Source: CAYRVF01 sp964427535
Lineage (GTDB): Bacteria; Chloroflexota; Ktedonobacteria; Ktedonobacterales; JADMIN01
DNA: 44,652 nucleotides
Reading direction: 5' to 3'
Assembly (NCBI GenBank): GCA_964427535.1
Contig: CAYRVF010000023.1
Location: forward strand, 1-44,652
Shown: positions 35,275 to 42,669 of the stretch, one piece after another
Layout of the letters: every line of letters starts with the position of its first letter
Position numbering within the stretch: position 1 is the first letter of the stretch
Made by a program: the position numbers and the translations under genes
The notes under the pieces: model-generated
Seen by the model: the letters and a program-made list of their open reading frames with translations, nothing else
Told to the model about the DNA's origin: nothing
Database searches by the model: none

Positions 35275-37815
35275 TCAGCGCAGACGCGCGCCGAAACGCT
35301 TCTCCAGTTCGCTGAGGATCGCCGCGTGGACGCGCTCGACCTCCGCGTCTGTCAGCGTTCGCTCGGGTGACTGGTAGGTGAGCGCATACGCCAGGCTCTT
35401 CGCGTCCTCGGGAATACCCTCACCAGTATACACGTCGAACAAGCGAACCCCACGCGTCAGGGGACCTCCGGCCTCGCGGATGGCCCGCTCGACATCCGCC
35501 GCCGCCACGCCCTCCGGGACGATCACCGCGAGATCGCGCTGCGCCGCCGGATAGCGCGGGACGGCCATATGCGCGAGGCGTTCTGGCGCGATGGTGAAGA
35601 GTGTCTCCAGATCGAGCTCCAGCGCGTAGGCGCGGTGGGGCAGATCGTAGCGCTCGGCGACCTCGGGGTGAACTTCGCCGAGAATGCCGAGCCGCGTCCA
35701 CTCGGCGTCGTCGCTCGCGCGCACTGCCACCTGCGCCGCCCGACCCGGATGCAGGACTGGATGCCGCACCGGCATGTAACGCGCCTGTGGCACGTGCAGG
35801 GCATTGAGCAGCAGCTCAGCTACGCCCTTCATGTCGAAGAAATCGGCGTCGCGCTCGGGCGCTTCCCAGGTCTGCGCCGCGGGGCCAGTGATCACGGCCC
35901 CAACCGTTCGTCGCTCGTCGGCATCCCCTGTGCCCGCCGCCAGCTCCGGCGTGGGGAGATAACGCCTGCCAAGCTCGAAGAACCAGAGGCCCGCGCTCTC
36001 GTGTTTGGCGTTCTCGCTCGCGGTCTCCAGCAGTCCACCGAGTAGCGTCGGACGCAGCACGGCCATCTCGCTGCTCATCGGGTTGTAGAGCGCGATGGCG
36101 GGCAGCCGCTCGGCTAGCGCGGCCCGCTGCGCCCGGTCCTGCCCGCTCGTCGGAGGCGTCGCCGCCGCGTTCAGCGCCTCACTCGCCACGCCGACAGGCA
36201 CGCGGCTGAAGAGCGCGGTCTCGTCGGCCAGCGACGTGCCGGCAAGGAGCTGGGCGAGCGCGGCGCGACTGGTGAGCGTGTAGGTGATGATCTCGGTCAA
36301 GCCGCCGCCGAGCAGGATGTCGCGCACTTGCTCTTCGCGGTCGAACCACGAGTGCTCGGGCGCCTTGGGCAGCGGTCCCGTCGGAATTGTGCTGGGGATG
36401 CGGTCGTACCCGACGATGCGCGCGATTTCCTCGACGATGTCGGCGCTTTCCTCGATGTCGCCGCGCCACGTCGGAATGACGATGCGCAGCACCGAGTCGC
36501 GGTCGTCGGACGACTGGACAGTGACACCGAAGCCCAGCCCCTCCAGCGCCCGCACCGCCTCCTCAAGCGTCACGCGCATGCCCGTTAGCCACTCGACCTG
36601 AGCCAGGTGGAAGACGAGCTCGCGCGGCCGCACGGGAGTGGGATAGAAGTCGACACGCCCCTTCGCGACGGTCCCGCCCGCGAGCTCGGCGATCAACTGC
36701 GCGGCGCGGTCGATGGCCTTCGCGGTCAATTCGACGTCGGGGTTCTTCTCGAAGCGGCCCGACGACTCCGTGCGCAGGCCCAGCGCCTGGGACGTGCGAC
36801 GGATATTGGCCGGGTCGAAGTGCGCCGCTTCGAGTATCACGCTGGTCGTTTCGTCGCCGACCTCGACCCGCGACCCGCCGAAGATGCCCGCGATGACGGC
36901 CGGACCTGCCGGATCAGTGATCAGCAGCATGTCGGGCGTGAGCGCGCGGTCCACACCGTCGAGGGTGGTCAGGTGCTCTCCCTCGTGCGCGCGCCTGACG
37001 ATGATCGTGTGGTCCGCGACCTTGTCGTAGTCGAAGGCGTGCAGCGGCTGCCCGAGCTCCAGCATGACGTAGTTCGTCACATCCACGACGTTGTTGATGG
37101 GCCGCATACCGGCATTGGTCAGGCGCTCCTGCATCCACATCGGCGATGGGCCAATGCGCAGGCCGCGCACGACGCGCGCCGTGTAGCGCGGGCAGAGATC
37201 GGGATCGCGCACCTCCAGCTTCATCAGCTTGGCGGCTGGGGGCGGCTCCTCGCGCACGGTGATCTCTGGCTCGCGTAGTGGCCTGCCCGTAAAAGCCGAG
37301 ACCTCGCGCGCGATGCCGACGACGCTGAAGAGGTCGCCCCGGTGCGCCTTGATGTCGAGGTCGATGACCGCTTCGCCAAAGAGCTTGCCGAACGGTACGC
37401 CGAGCGGTGTCTCGGGCGGCAGGATGAAGATGCCAGCATGGTCATCGCTCAGGCCAAGCTCACGCGGCGAGCAGAGCATGCCCTCGGAGAGCACGCCCAT
37501 CGCCTTCTTCGGCTGGATGGTGATGTCGCCGATCTTCGTGCCGATCGTCGCCAGTGGTACCTTGTCATGCAGCTTGATGTTCGAGGCGCCACACACGACG
37601 CTGAACTCTTCCGTGTTGGTGCGTACGCGCGTGGCGTTCAAGTGATCTGAGCCTTTAATGGGCTGCAACCAGACGATCTCCGCCGTGACGACCCCCGGCC
37701 AGGGATACTCGACACGCTCGACCTCCAGGCCCGCCATCGTCAAGCGCTGGGCGAGCTCCTCGGGATCGAGGTCTACGTCCACGTACTCTTTCAACCAGGT
37801 ATATGGCACACGCAT
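35275..37815 (-). CDS. pheT: Phenylalanyl-tRNA synthetase beta subunit
   Basis: This is the large subunit of the alpha2-beta2 enzyme that loads phenylalanine onto tRNA-Phe. All 846 residues are present: start MRVPYTWLKEYVDVDL, an OB-fold tRNA-binding domain (about 40-150, with CGASNIK and GVLSEGMLCS), the B3/B4 editing region (MQERLTNAGMRPINNVVDVTNYVMLELGQPLHAFD), the B5 domain with TWRGDIEESADIVEEIARIVGYD, the inactive synthetase-like core, and the C-terminal FDX-ACB anticodon-binding domain. GAAAGAAGACAGCT precedes the ATG. Its partner pheS is not adjacent as is usual: hom and a DUF559 element lie between them. It probably shares the pheS T-box transcript. Confidence 0.97.
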   Translation of the reverse strand: MRVPYTWLKEYVDVDLDPEELAQRLTMAGLEVERVEYPWPGVVTAEIVWLQPIKGSDHLNATRVRTNTEEFSVVCGASNIKLHDKVPLATIGTKIGDITIQPKKAMGVLSEGMLCSPRELGLSDDHAGIFILPPETPLGVPFGKLFGEAVIDLDIKAHRGDLFSVVGIAREVSAFTGRPLREPEITVREEPPPAAKLMKLEVRDPDLCPRYTARVVRGLRIGPSPMWMQERLTNAGMRPINNVVDVTNYVMLELGQPLHAFDYDKVADHTIIVRRAHEGEHLTTLDGVDRALTPDMLLITDPAGPAVIAGIFGGSRVEVGDETTSVILEAAHFDPANIRRTSQALGLRTESSGRFEKNPDVELTAKAIDRAAQLIAELAGGTVAKGRVDFYPTPVRPRELVFHLAQVEWLTGMRVTLEEAVRALEGLGFGVTVQSSDDRDSVLRIVIPTWRGDIEESADIVEEIARIVGYDRIPSTIPTGPLPKAPEHSWFDREEQVRDILLGGGLTEIITYTLTSRAALAQLLAGTSLADETALFSRVPVGVASEALNAAATPPTSGQDRAQRAALAERLPAIALYNPMSSEMAVLRPTLLGGLLETASENAKHESAGLWFFELGRRYLPTPELAAGTGDADERRTVGAVITGPAAQTWEAPERDADFFDMKGVAELLLNALHVPQARYMPVRHPVLHPGRAAQVAVRASDDAEWTRLGILGEVHPEVAERYDLPHRAYALELDLETLFTIAPERLAHMAVPRYPAAQRDLAVIVPEGVAAADVERAIREAGGPLTRGVRLFDVYTGEGIPEDAKSLAYALTYQSPERTLTDAEVERVHAAILSELEKRFGARLR

Positions 37816-37840
37816 AGCTGTCTTCTTTCTTTCTTCGTGC

Positions 37841-37890
37841 GGCAGAACCTAACCCCCTACCCCCTTCCCTCGAGGGAAGGGGTCGTCAAG
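37841..37890 (+). repeat. C-rich palindromic repeat, copy E (left end of the DUF559 element)
   Basis: Reads GGCAGAACCTAACCCCCTAC, then CCCCTTCCCTCGAGGGAAGGGGTCGTC. It is nearly identical to copy F in inverted orientation. On the minus strand it encodes the last residues (DDPFPRGKGVGG) and the stop codon of the DUF559 gene. Its outer edge is about 25 bp from the pheT start. Confidence 0.9.
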
Positions 37891-38286
37891 CGGACGTTCA
37901 TCGTGACTGGCGATGGGTTGGGCACATAAATCCTCTACTTGGGCGACGACGGAAGCGAAACTGTGGTGTATAGCTTCGTTTGAGACGCGAAGCACTCGGA
38001 TGCCGTGTGCGGACAGTACCGCGTCGCGTGCACTATCGTACTCGTGCCGTTCGTCGTGGATGCCTCCGTCGACTTCGATACACAGTTTGGCGGCGTGGCA
38101 GTAGAAGTCGAGGATGAAGCCTGCCACCGGTTGCTGACGACGGAAGTGCCATCCACGCAACCTATTGGTGCGAAGCGCGCTCCATAGCATGCGCTCCTCT
38201 GGCGTCATCTCGCGTCGCAACTCTTTGGCGCGCTCGAGCTTGACCGGCTCGATGCGTTGCCCCCGAAGAATGCTCTCCTCAGGCAT
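37849..38286 (-). CDS. DUF559 protein, Vsr-like PD-(D/E)XK nuclease fold
   Basis: A 145-residue protein. After LRREMTPEERMLWSALRTNRLRGWHFRRQQPVAGFILDFYC comes LCIEVDGGIHDERHEYDSARDAVLSAHGIRVLRVSN, which gives the family signature: an Asp in ILDFYC and the Glu-x-Asp of IEVDGG as the nuclease metal centre, with the YDSARD helix. DUF559 is related by fold to the Vsr mismatch endonuclease; its biological role is not settled. The ATG at 38286 follows AAGGAGG; the frame is open up to 38352. The last 12 residues and stop are encoded by the flanking repeat. The gene sits between hom and pheT and is bounded by inverted repeats, suggesting a self-spreading element rather than a translation gene. Confidence 0.92.
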   Translation of the reverse strand: MPEESILRGQRIEPVKLERAKELRREMTPEERMLWSALRTNRLRGWHFRRQQPVAGFILDFYCHAAKLCIEVDGGIHDERHEYDSARDAVLSAHGIRVLRVSNEAIHHSFASVVAQVEDLCAQPIASHDERPLDDPFPRGKGVGG

Positions 38287-38370
38287 TGCGTCCTCCTTCG
38301 TGCCTCGCCTTCTGTCTGCCACTCGCCGAGCGCCAGGGACCGCTGCTGCCAAATAGACTGCCGCTTCCCC

Positions 38371-38418
38371 TCACGACCCCTTCCCTTAGAGGGAAGGGGG
38401 TAGGGGGTTAGGTCAGCC
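38371..38418 (-). repeat. C-rich palindromic repeat, copy F (right end of the DUF559 element)
   Basis: On the minus strand: GGCTGACCTAACCCCCTACC, then CCCTTCCCTCTAAGGGAAGGGGTCGTGA. Same sequence as copy E except the first few bases and the two central bases of the foot. It begins inside the hom stop codon: the A of TGA is the first base of its ACCTAAC core. Confidence 0.9.
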
Positions 38419-39456
38419 CACAATCGGGAACGGCGTGAGGTTGCCGCGCGCGATGTTGACGATGTCGGCTAGCACGCCGAACGCGGGCTGCTCGGGTCCG
38501 CCCTCACCTTCGACGATGGTGAGCTCGCCCATCGTGTCGGTCTGTAACAGGATCGCGGCGCCCGCGACGTGGGCGAGCAGGTCATCCTGCGGCAGGGCGA
38601 GCAAACGCACCCGCGCGATCACGTCGTCGCCCTCACGCTCGGCGGTGACGACTTGCTTGAGCGTCTGGCCTGGCTGCACGGCGTCTTGCGCACGCTTCAT
38701 GGCCTCCGCGCCCAGTCCCTCGCGACGCACTTTGGATGGCCGGAGCTGCGCGCCCATGAGCACGTTGGCGAGCACCGTCGCCTTGACGGATGCGTCCCAG
38801 CCGTCGAGGTCGTTGCTGGGGTCGGCCTCCGCGATGCCGATGCGCTGGGCCTCGGCCACGGCGTCCTCAAGCGATTCGCCGCGCGCCATGCGGCCCAGCA
38901 CGAAATTCGTCGTGCCGTTGAGCAGGCCACGGAATCCACGAATCTCCGAGACGGGCAACGACGCCTCGATCATGTCGAAGATCGGCGTGCCGTCGATGAC
39001 CGTGGACTCGAAGCGCAGACCGACGCCGCGCTCCCTGGCAAGCTGGCGGAGCTGCGGATACGCGAACGCCAGCGGACCCTTGTTCGCCGTGACGACGTGC
39101 CGCCCGGCGTTGAGCGCGGCCATCACATAGTCGAGCGCGGGCTGGCCATTCTCCGGATTGAGCGGCGAAAGCTCCAGCACCATATCGGCGGGGGCGGTCG
39201 CGGCAAAGGTCACGCCGTCGCCCTCAAATGGCCGCGATCCACTGGGCGCGTCGCCCTTCGGCCAGCCGCTCGCCGTCACGTCCGCCGGGCTGATGCCGTC
39301 GGGCGCGATCCACGCCCCTGCCGTGCGCGTGCGCGCGCCGGTGATGCTCACCGTCAGGTCGTAGCGCTCGCGGAGCTGGTCAGCCTTGGCGTCGAGCAGC
39401 CGCAGCAGTGCCTGCCCGACGTTGCCGCAGCCGAGCATCGCAATGCGAAGATGCAT
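38413..39456 (-). CDS. hom: Homoserine dehydrogenase (short form, no ACT domain)
   Basis: It reduces aspartate semialdehyde to homoserine, the branch point to threonine and methionine. About 347 residues from the ATG at 39456 (GGAGAG nine bases before). Seen are the NAD(P) motif MLGCGNVGQALL, the conserved NKGPLAFAYPQL, the active-site VIDGTPIF and NGTTNFVLGRM, and DLDGWDASVKATVLANVLMG with the catalytic Asp/Lys. The regulatory ACT domain of longer forms is missing. It lies 39 bp after pheS and, apart from the DUF559 element, directly before pheT, so it is most likely part of the T-box controlled transcript. No thrB, thrC or aspartokinase gene is nearby. Confidence 0.95.
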   Translation of the reverse strand: MHLRIAMLGCGNVGQALLRLLDAKADQLRERYDLTVSITGARTRTAGAWIAPDGISPADVTASGWPKGDAPSGSRPFEGDGVTFAATAPADMVLELSPLNPENGQPALDYVMAALNAGRHVVTANKGPLAFAYPQLRQLARERGVGLRFESTVIDGTPIFDMIEASLPVSEIRGFRGLLNGTTNFVLGRMARGESLEDAVAEAQRIGIAEADPSNDLDGWDASVKATVLANVLMGAQLRPSKVRREGLGAEAMKRAQDAVQPGQTLKQVVTAEREGDDVIARVRLLALPQDDLLAHVAGAAILLQTDTMGELTIVEGEGGPEQPAFGVLADIVNIARGNLTPFPIVG

Positions 39457-39495
39457 ATATCGTCTCTCCAATATATTTGCTGGTTCCGGCGCTCT

Positions 39496-40545
39496 CTAGC
39501 CGAATTGCCGGAGGAAGCGCAGGTCGTTCTCAGTGAACGCGCGCAGATCGTCGATGCCATACCGGATCATGGCGATGCGCTCGATGCCCAACCCGAACGC
39601 GAAGCCGCGATACACGTTCGGGTCGTAGTTGACCGCGCGCAGCACGCGTGGATCGACCATGCCGCAACCGCCCATCTCCAGCCAGCCGGTGAACTTGCAG
39701 GTGCGGCAGCCAGTGCCGTTGCAGATGGGACACGTCACGTCGAACTCGGCGCTCGGCTCGGTGAACGGGAAGTAGCTCGGGCGGAAGCGCACCTTGCGGT
39801 CGCCGCCGAACATCTCCTGGGCGAAGCGCTCGAGCGTGCCCCGCAGATCGGCCATCGTGCAGGTCTCGTCGATGAGGATGCCCTCGACCTGATAGAACAT
39901 GGCGGCGTGGCTTGGGTCGATATCCTCGTTGCGATAGACCTTGCCGGGCACGATCGAGCGCACGGGCGGCCGCGTCTGCTCCATGATGTGAATCTGATTG
40001 GGCGAGGTCTGCGTGCGCAGCAGCGTCGCGCCTGGCGTGATCCAGAAGGTATCCTGCATGTCGCGGGCTGGATGATCGGGCGGCAGATTGAGCGCCTGGA
40101 AGTTATAGTAGTCCGACTCGATCTCTGGCCCCTCCTCAACGAGGAAGCCCATCTGACGGAAGATGCGCACGATGTCGCGTGTGGTGCGCGTGATCGGATG
40201 AATGTAGCCGCGCGGGATGGTCCGTCCCGGCAGCGTCACATCAATGCGCTCGCGCTCCAGTGCGGACGCCCGTTCGAGCGACCGCAGCGCCTGTGCGCGC
40301 TCCTCCTGCTTGCGCTCCAGCTCTTGCTTGACGGTATTCGCCGCCTGCCCGATGGCTTTGCGCTGGTCGCCCGGGAGCTTGCCGAGTCCCTTGAGCACGG
40401 CAGTCAGCTCGCCGCGCTCGCGCCCGAGATAGCGGGTGCGCCACTCCTCAAGGTCGCCCGTCGTCTCAGCGGACTCCAGCTCGGCGAGCGCCCGTTCGCG
40501 CATGTCGTCGAGCTGTGCGCGCAGATCGGACTGCTGGGTCTCCAT
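39496..40545 (-). CDS. pheS: Phenylalanyl-tRNA synthetase alpha subunit
   Basis: The catalytic subunit, 349 residues. An N-terminal coiled-coil arm (1-100) is followed by the class II core: motif 1 region HPITRTTRDIVRIFRQMGF, motif 2 GKVYRNEDIDPSHAAMFYQVEG, and motif 3 FAFGLGIERIAMIRYGIDDLR. DTFWITPGATLLRTQTSPNQ is the phenylalanine and ATP site. A zinc-ribbon-like insert CPIC-(N)4-CRTC stands in the middle, as in several bacterial PheS proteins. GAGGAGGTTTTTCGT precedes the ATG. A T-box leader lies upstream, with three palindromic repeats between its terminator and the start codon. Confidence 0.97.
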   Translation of the reverse strand: METQQSDLRAQLDDMRERALAELESAETTGDLEEWRTRYLGRERGELTAVLKGLGKLPGDQRKAIGQAANTVKQELERKQEERAQALRSLERASALERERIDVTLPGRTIPRGYIHPITRTTRDIVRIFRQMGFLVEEGPEIESDYYNFQALNLPPDHPARDMQDTFWITPGATLLRTQTSPNQIHIMEQTRPPVRSIVPGKVYRNEDIDPSHAAMFYQVEGILIDETCTMADLRGTLERFAQEMFGGDRKVRFRPSYFPFTEPSAEFDVTCPICNGTGCRTCKFTGWLEMGGCGMVDPRVLRAVNYDPNVYRGFAFGLGIERIAMIRYGIDDLRAFTENDLRFLRQFG

Positions 40546-40572
40546 ACGAAAAACCTCCTCTATGAGTATCCA

Positions 40573-40625
40573 GGGGCCTCATCCCCCCAGCCCCCTTCCC
40601 CTCGCGAGGGGAAGGGGGAGTGTCG
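40573..40625 (+). repeat. C-rich palindromic repeat, copy G
   Basis: Reads GGCCTCATCCCCCCAGCCCC, then CTTCCCCTCGCGAGGGGAAGGGGGAGTGTCGTC. It is plus-oriented, 28 bp upstream of the pheS start, and faces copy I. Confidence 0.8.
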
Positions 40626-40642
40626 TCGTGGCCTTCGGGCAC

Positions 40643-40695
40643 CACCTTCGCCCCCCGACCCCTCTCCCTGCAGGGAGAGGGGTCGGGGTAGGGCC
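40643..40695. repeat. C-rich palindromic repeat, copy H
   Basis: CCCCCCGACCCCTCTCCCTG followed by CAGGGAGAGGGGTCGGGGTAGGG: a nearly perfect palindrome of about 36 bp centred on CTGCAG, longer on both sides than the other copies. It lies between copies G and I. Confidence 0.8.
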
Positions 40696-40748
40696 CTCGC
40701 TATCCTCGCTCCATGAGAACCGTCCCCAGCGGCCCCACCTCTTGAAGA

Positions 40749-40797
40749 GCGGCCTTTTCCCTCAAGGGAAGGGGGGAGGGGGTGAGGTTCTGCTCGG
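40749..40797 (-). repeat. C-rich palindromic repeat, copy I
   Basis: On the minus strand: CGAGCAGAACCTCACCCCCT, then CCCCCCTTCCCTTGAGGGAAAAGGCCGC. It begins immediately after the T-run of the pheS T-box terminator and is inverted relative to copy G. Confidence 0.85.
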
Positions 40798-40802
40798 AAA
40801 AA

Positions 40803-41060
40803 CAAAAACGGCACCATCATCCCCAAGGGACGAAGTTGCCGTACGACTCCGTGGTACCACCCCACTTGAGCGGGCACCCCTCGATCAAGGCATGCACGCT
40901 CCACTCGTCGCCCCGCTATCGGTGGGCATCCGCGCGGCCTACGCACCCGATACGTCGGGCTTCAGTCGCTGGCTTGGGAGTGAACTTCGGCCAGGTCGCT
41001 CGCGCGTGGGCTCTCAGTCGCTGGCCCGCGCTCCCTGTTCGCCGCTCGCCGCCTACTCTC
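40803..41060 (-). promoter_or_regulatory. Phe-specific T-box riboswitch upstream of pheS
   Basis: The leader RNA reads the charge state of tRNA-Phe. On the minus strand, GGGAG (41031-41035) with CTCCC (40976-40980), and GGCCAG (41021-41026) with CTGGCC (40989-40994), frame a specifier loop GAAGTTCA. It contains TTC (40982-40984), a Phe codon, followed by A. Further on, GGTGGTACCACGG (40849-40862) is the conserved T-box sequence of the antiterminator. A terminator follows: a 16-bp stem with two mismatches (40827-40842 with 40808-40823) and TTTTTGTTTTT. Uncharged tRNA-Phe should favour read-through into pheS. Outer limits of stem I are approximate. Confidence 0.92.
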
Positions 41061-41139
41061 TCCGTCGTCGCCTGGGTCTATGATGGTTGATTTGCCGCGC
41101 GGCTACGTCATGCCGTCAGCCGCGTGGAATCTGTTCGAT

Positions 41140-42015
41140 CTAGCCGTCGTCGCGCTCATCCGCCGCGTCGGATCGCTCCTTCTCGGCCTCTTTCGCGCGT
41201 CGCTGCCGTGCTGCTTCAAAGAGTATCACACTCGCGGCCACCGCTGCATTGAGCGACTCGACCTTGTTCCACATCGGGATGCGCACGGGTGTCGTGGCGA
41301 GCCGCGCAGCCTGTGTCGAGGGACCATGCGCCTCGTTGCCGATGATAATCGCCGTTCGTCGGGTCATGTCGACGGCATCATACGGCGTGCGGGCCTCGGC
41401 CTCGGCCAGCAGCACTTGGCGCACCGCTGGCGCTCCCCGCAGCCGCTCGGCGATTTCGTCCCAGCTCAGCCCCGTGCGAATCGGAATGTGGAAGTGGGCC
41501 CCGCTGCCCGCGCGCACGACTTTGGGGGAGAACGGATCAGCCGAGCCGGGAGCGAGCAACACCTCGTCCACGTCGGCGGCGAGCGCGGCGCGCAGGATGG
41601 TGCCCTCATTGCCAGGATCGGCGAGCGCGTCGAGCACGACGATGAGCGGGCGCGCCCGGCCGCGACGCCGCGCGCGCACCTTCTCTGGTGAGACGTCCTC
41701 GCGGGCGATGGCGGCGACGACGCCCTGTGGCGTGCGTGTATCGGCGGCGCGCTCCAACGCCTGCGCGGTCGCTTCGTAGGCCGGTATGCCGCTGTCGCGG
41801 GCCTCCTCGATGCGCCCCAGCAGTTGCCTGCCCGCGGGCGTCCGTCCGAGCGTGTCGGGATCGAAGACGAGCGACAGCGGGCGCACATCGGCATCGAAGG
41901 CGGCGTCGAGCAGATGGGGGCCTTCGAGCAAGAACGCGCCTGCCGCCTCGCGTCCCTTTGGCTGCTGCAGCGCCCGCAGAGCGCTGATATGTTGGTTAGC
42001 GGGACTGGTAATCAT
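41140..42015 (-). CDS. TrmH/SpoU-type rRNA 2'-O-methyltransferase
   Basis: About 291 residues of a SPOUT-class enzyme that methylates a ribose in 23S rRNA or tRNA using S-adenosylmethionine. An N-terminal substrate-binding domain (ALQQPKGREAAGAFLLEGPHLLDAAF) is followed by the SPOUT core: motif 1 VLDALADPGNEGTILRAA, motif 2 TAIIIGNEAHGPS and motif 3 VRIPMWNKVESLNAAVAASVILFEA, which build the knotted cofactor site. The start is uncertain: ATG at 42015 has AGAGAG upstream, while ATG at 42111 would add 32 residues. Such a gene just before pheS is also found in Bacillus (ysgA), so the order is conserved. Confidence 0.93.
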   Translation of the reverse strand: MITSPANQHISALRALQQPKGREAAGAFLLEGPHLLDAAFDADVRPLSLVFDPDTLGRTPAGRQLLGRIEEARDSGIPAYEATAQALERAADTRTPQGVVAAIAREDVSPEKVRARRRGRARPLIVVLDALADPGNEGTILRAALAADVDEVLLAPGSADPFSPKVVRAGSGAHFHIPIRTGLSWDEIAERLRGAPAVRQVLLAEAEARTPYDAVDMTRRTAIIIGNEAHGPSTQAARLATTPVRIPMWNKVESLNAAVAASVILFEAARQRRAKEAEKERSDAADERDDG

Positions 42016-42172
42016 GGTCAGGAAAACTCTCTCTTCTGGCAGACGCTCCGCTGTTTGGAGCGTGCGGATGGGTACGCCATCTGCCCCGGCAACGTGGTAG
42101 ACTGCCCGCATCGTCCCAGTATATCGCCTCTCTTGTGCCTCCATGCTCGTCACATACGGGAGGAGCTAGCAC

Positions 42173-42361
42173 ATGGACTCTCTAGACCTGCACAACGTCA
42201 CCGCCGAACAGCTCGCGACGCTCTTGCGTGAGGCCGAAGCGGCGCATGCCGAGTACGAACGCCAGCTCGGTCATCCTGATAGTGACTGGCCCACATGGTA
42301 CGCACGCTTCATTCTCTCGCGCCAGCCGCCGCCGCCGCAGCGAGTCGAAGACACTCGCTAA
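42173..42361 (+). CDS. Small conserved-looking hypothetical protein
   Basis: A 62-residue protein with a strong GGGAGGAG ribosome site before its ATG. It begins MDSLDLHNVTAEQLATLLREAEAAHAEYERQL and continues with DSDWPTWYARFILSRQ. The E-x-x-x-A-H-x-x-Y-E helix and the DWP-x-WYA-x-(F/Y) ending resemble short proteins seen in actinobacteria and Chloroflexota, where their job is unknown. It is divergent from the rRNA methyltransferase gene. Confidence 0.68.
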   Translation: MDSLDLHNVTAEQLATLLREAEAAHAEYERQLGHPDSDWPTWYARFILSRQPPPPQRVEDTR

Positions 42362-42669
42362 CCCCCGCGCCACCACACTGTCCGGCTCGTCTCGCATACG
42401 CCTCAAGCCGACATACGCCGGCCCGCGCAGTTCGGGCCAGGCACGTCGCGTCCACGTTCAGCCGCCCTCGTGGGGTACCGCATTTCGCGGCCCAGCGCTC
42501 GCGGAGAGTGCATCTCTGGTTCCAAAATTGCTCTGCCTGCCTATGTAGCTGCCAATCTGGCGGTGAAGGCGCGCTCGGACACCGAAGTCCTCCCGCTGAA
42601 CTCCGTCAGGGTGCGACACGTAGATGTGACGGAGTGCCGAGAGGATGTGGGCGGAAGGAGTGGAACCAC
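42362..42669. other. Intergenic region
   Basis: About 308 bp without a supportable gene. The long frame that enters from upstream and joins the lipoprotein gene in frame is not protein-like before the ATG at 42670. Confidence 0.5.

Larger units (their letters stand above)
37841..38418 (-). mobile_element. Putative 0.58-kb inverted-repeat element carrying DUF559
   Basis: Two nearly identical inverted copies of the dispersed repeat (E and F), alike from ACCTAACCCCC through AAGGGGTCGT, enclose a single complete gene and nothing else. The unit fills 578 of the 597 bp between the hom stop and the pheT start codon. That element-like architecture is directly visible. Mobility is inferred: I see no target-site duplication, and no known transposase is encoded. 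Confidence 0.6.

Noticed and set aside
38569..40716. A 715-codon open frame on the plus strand across hom and pheS.
   Set aside because: It is antisense to two clear genes, lacks any domain, and has the Arg/Ala/His-rich make-up of a complementary-frame artefact in GC-rich DNA.
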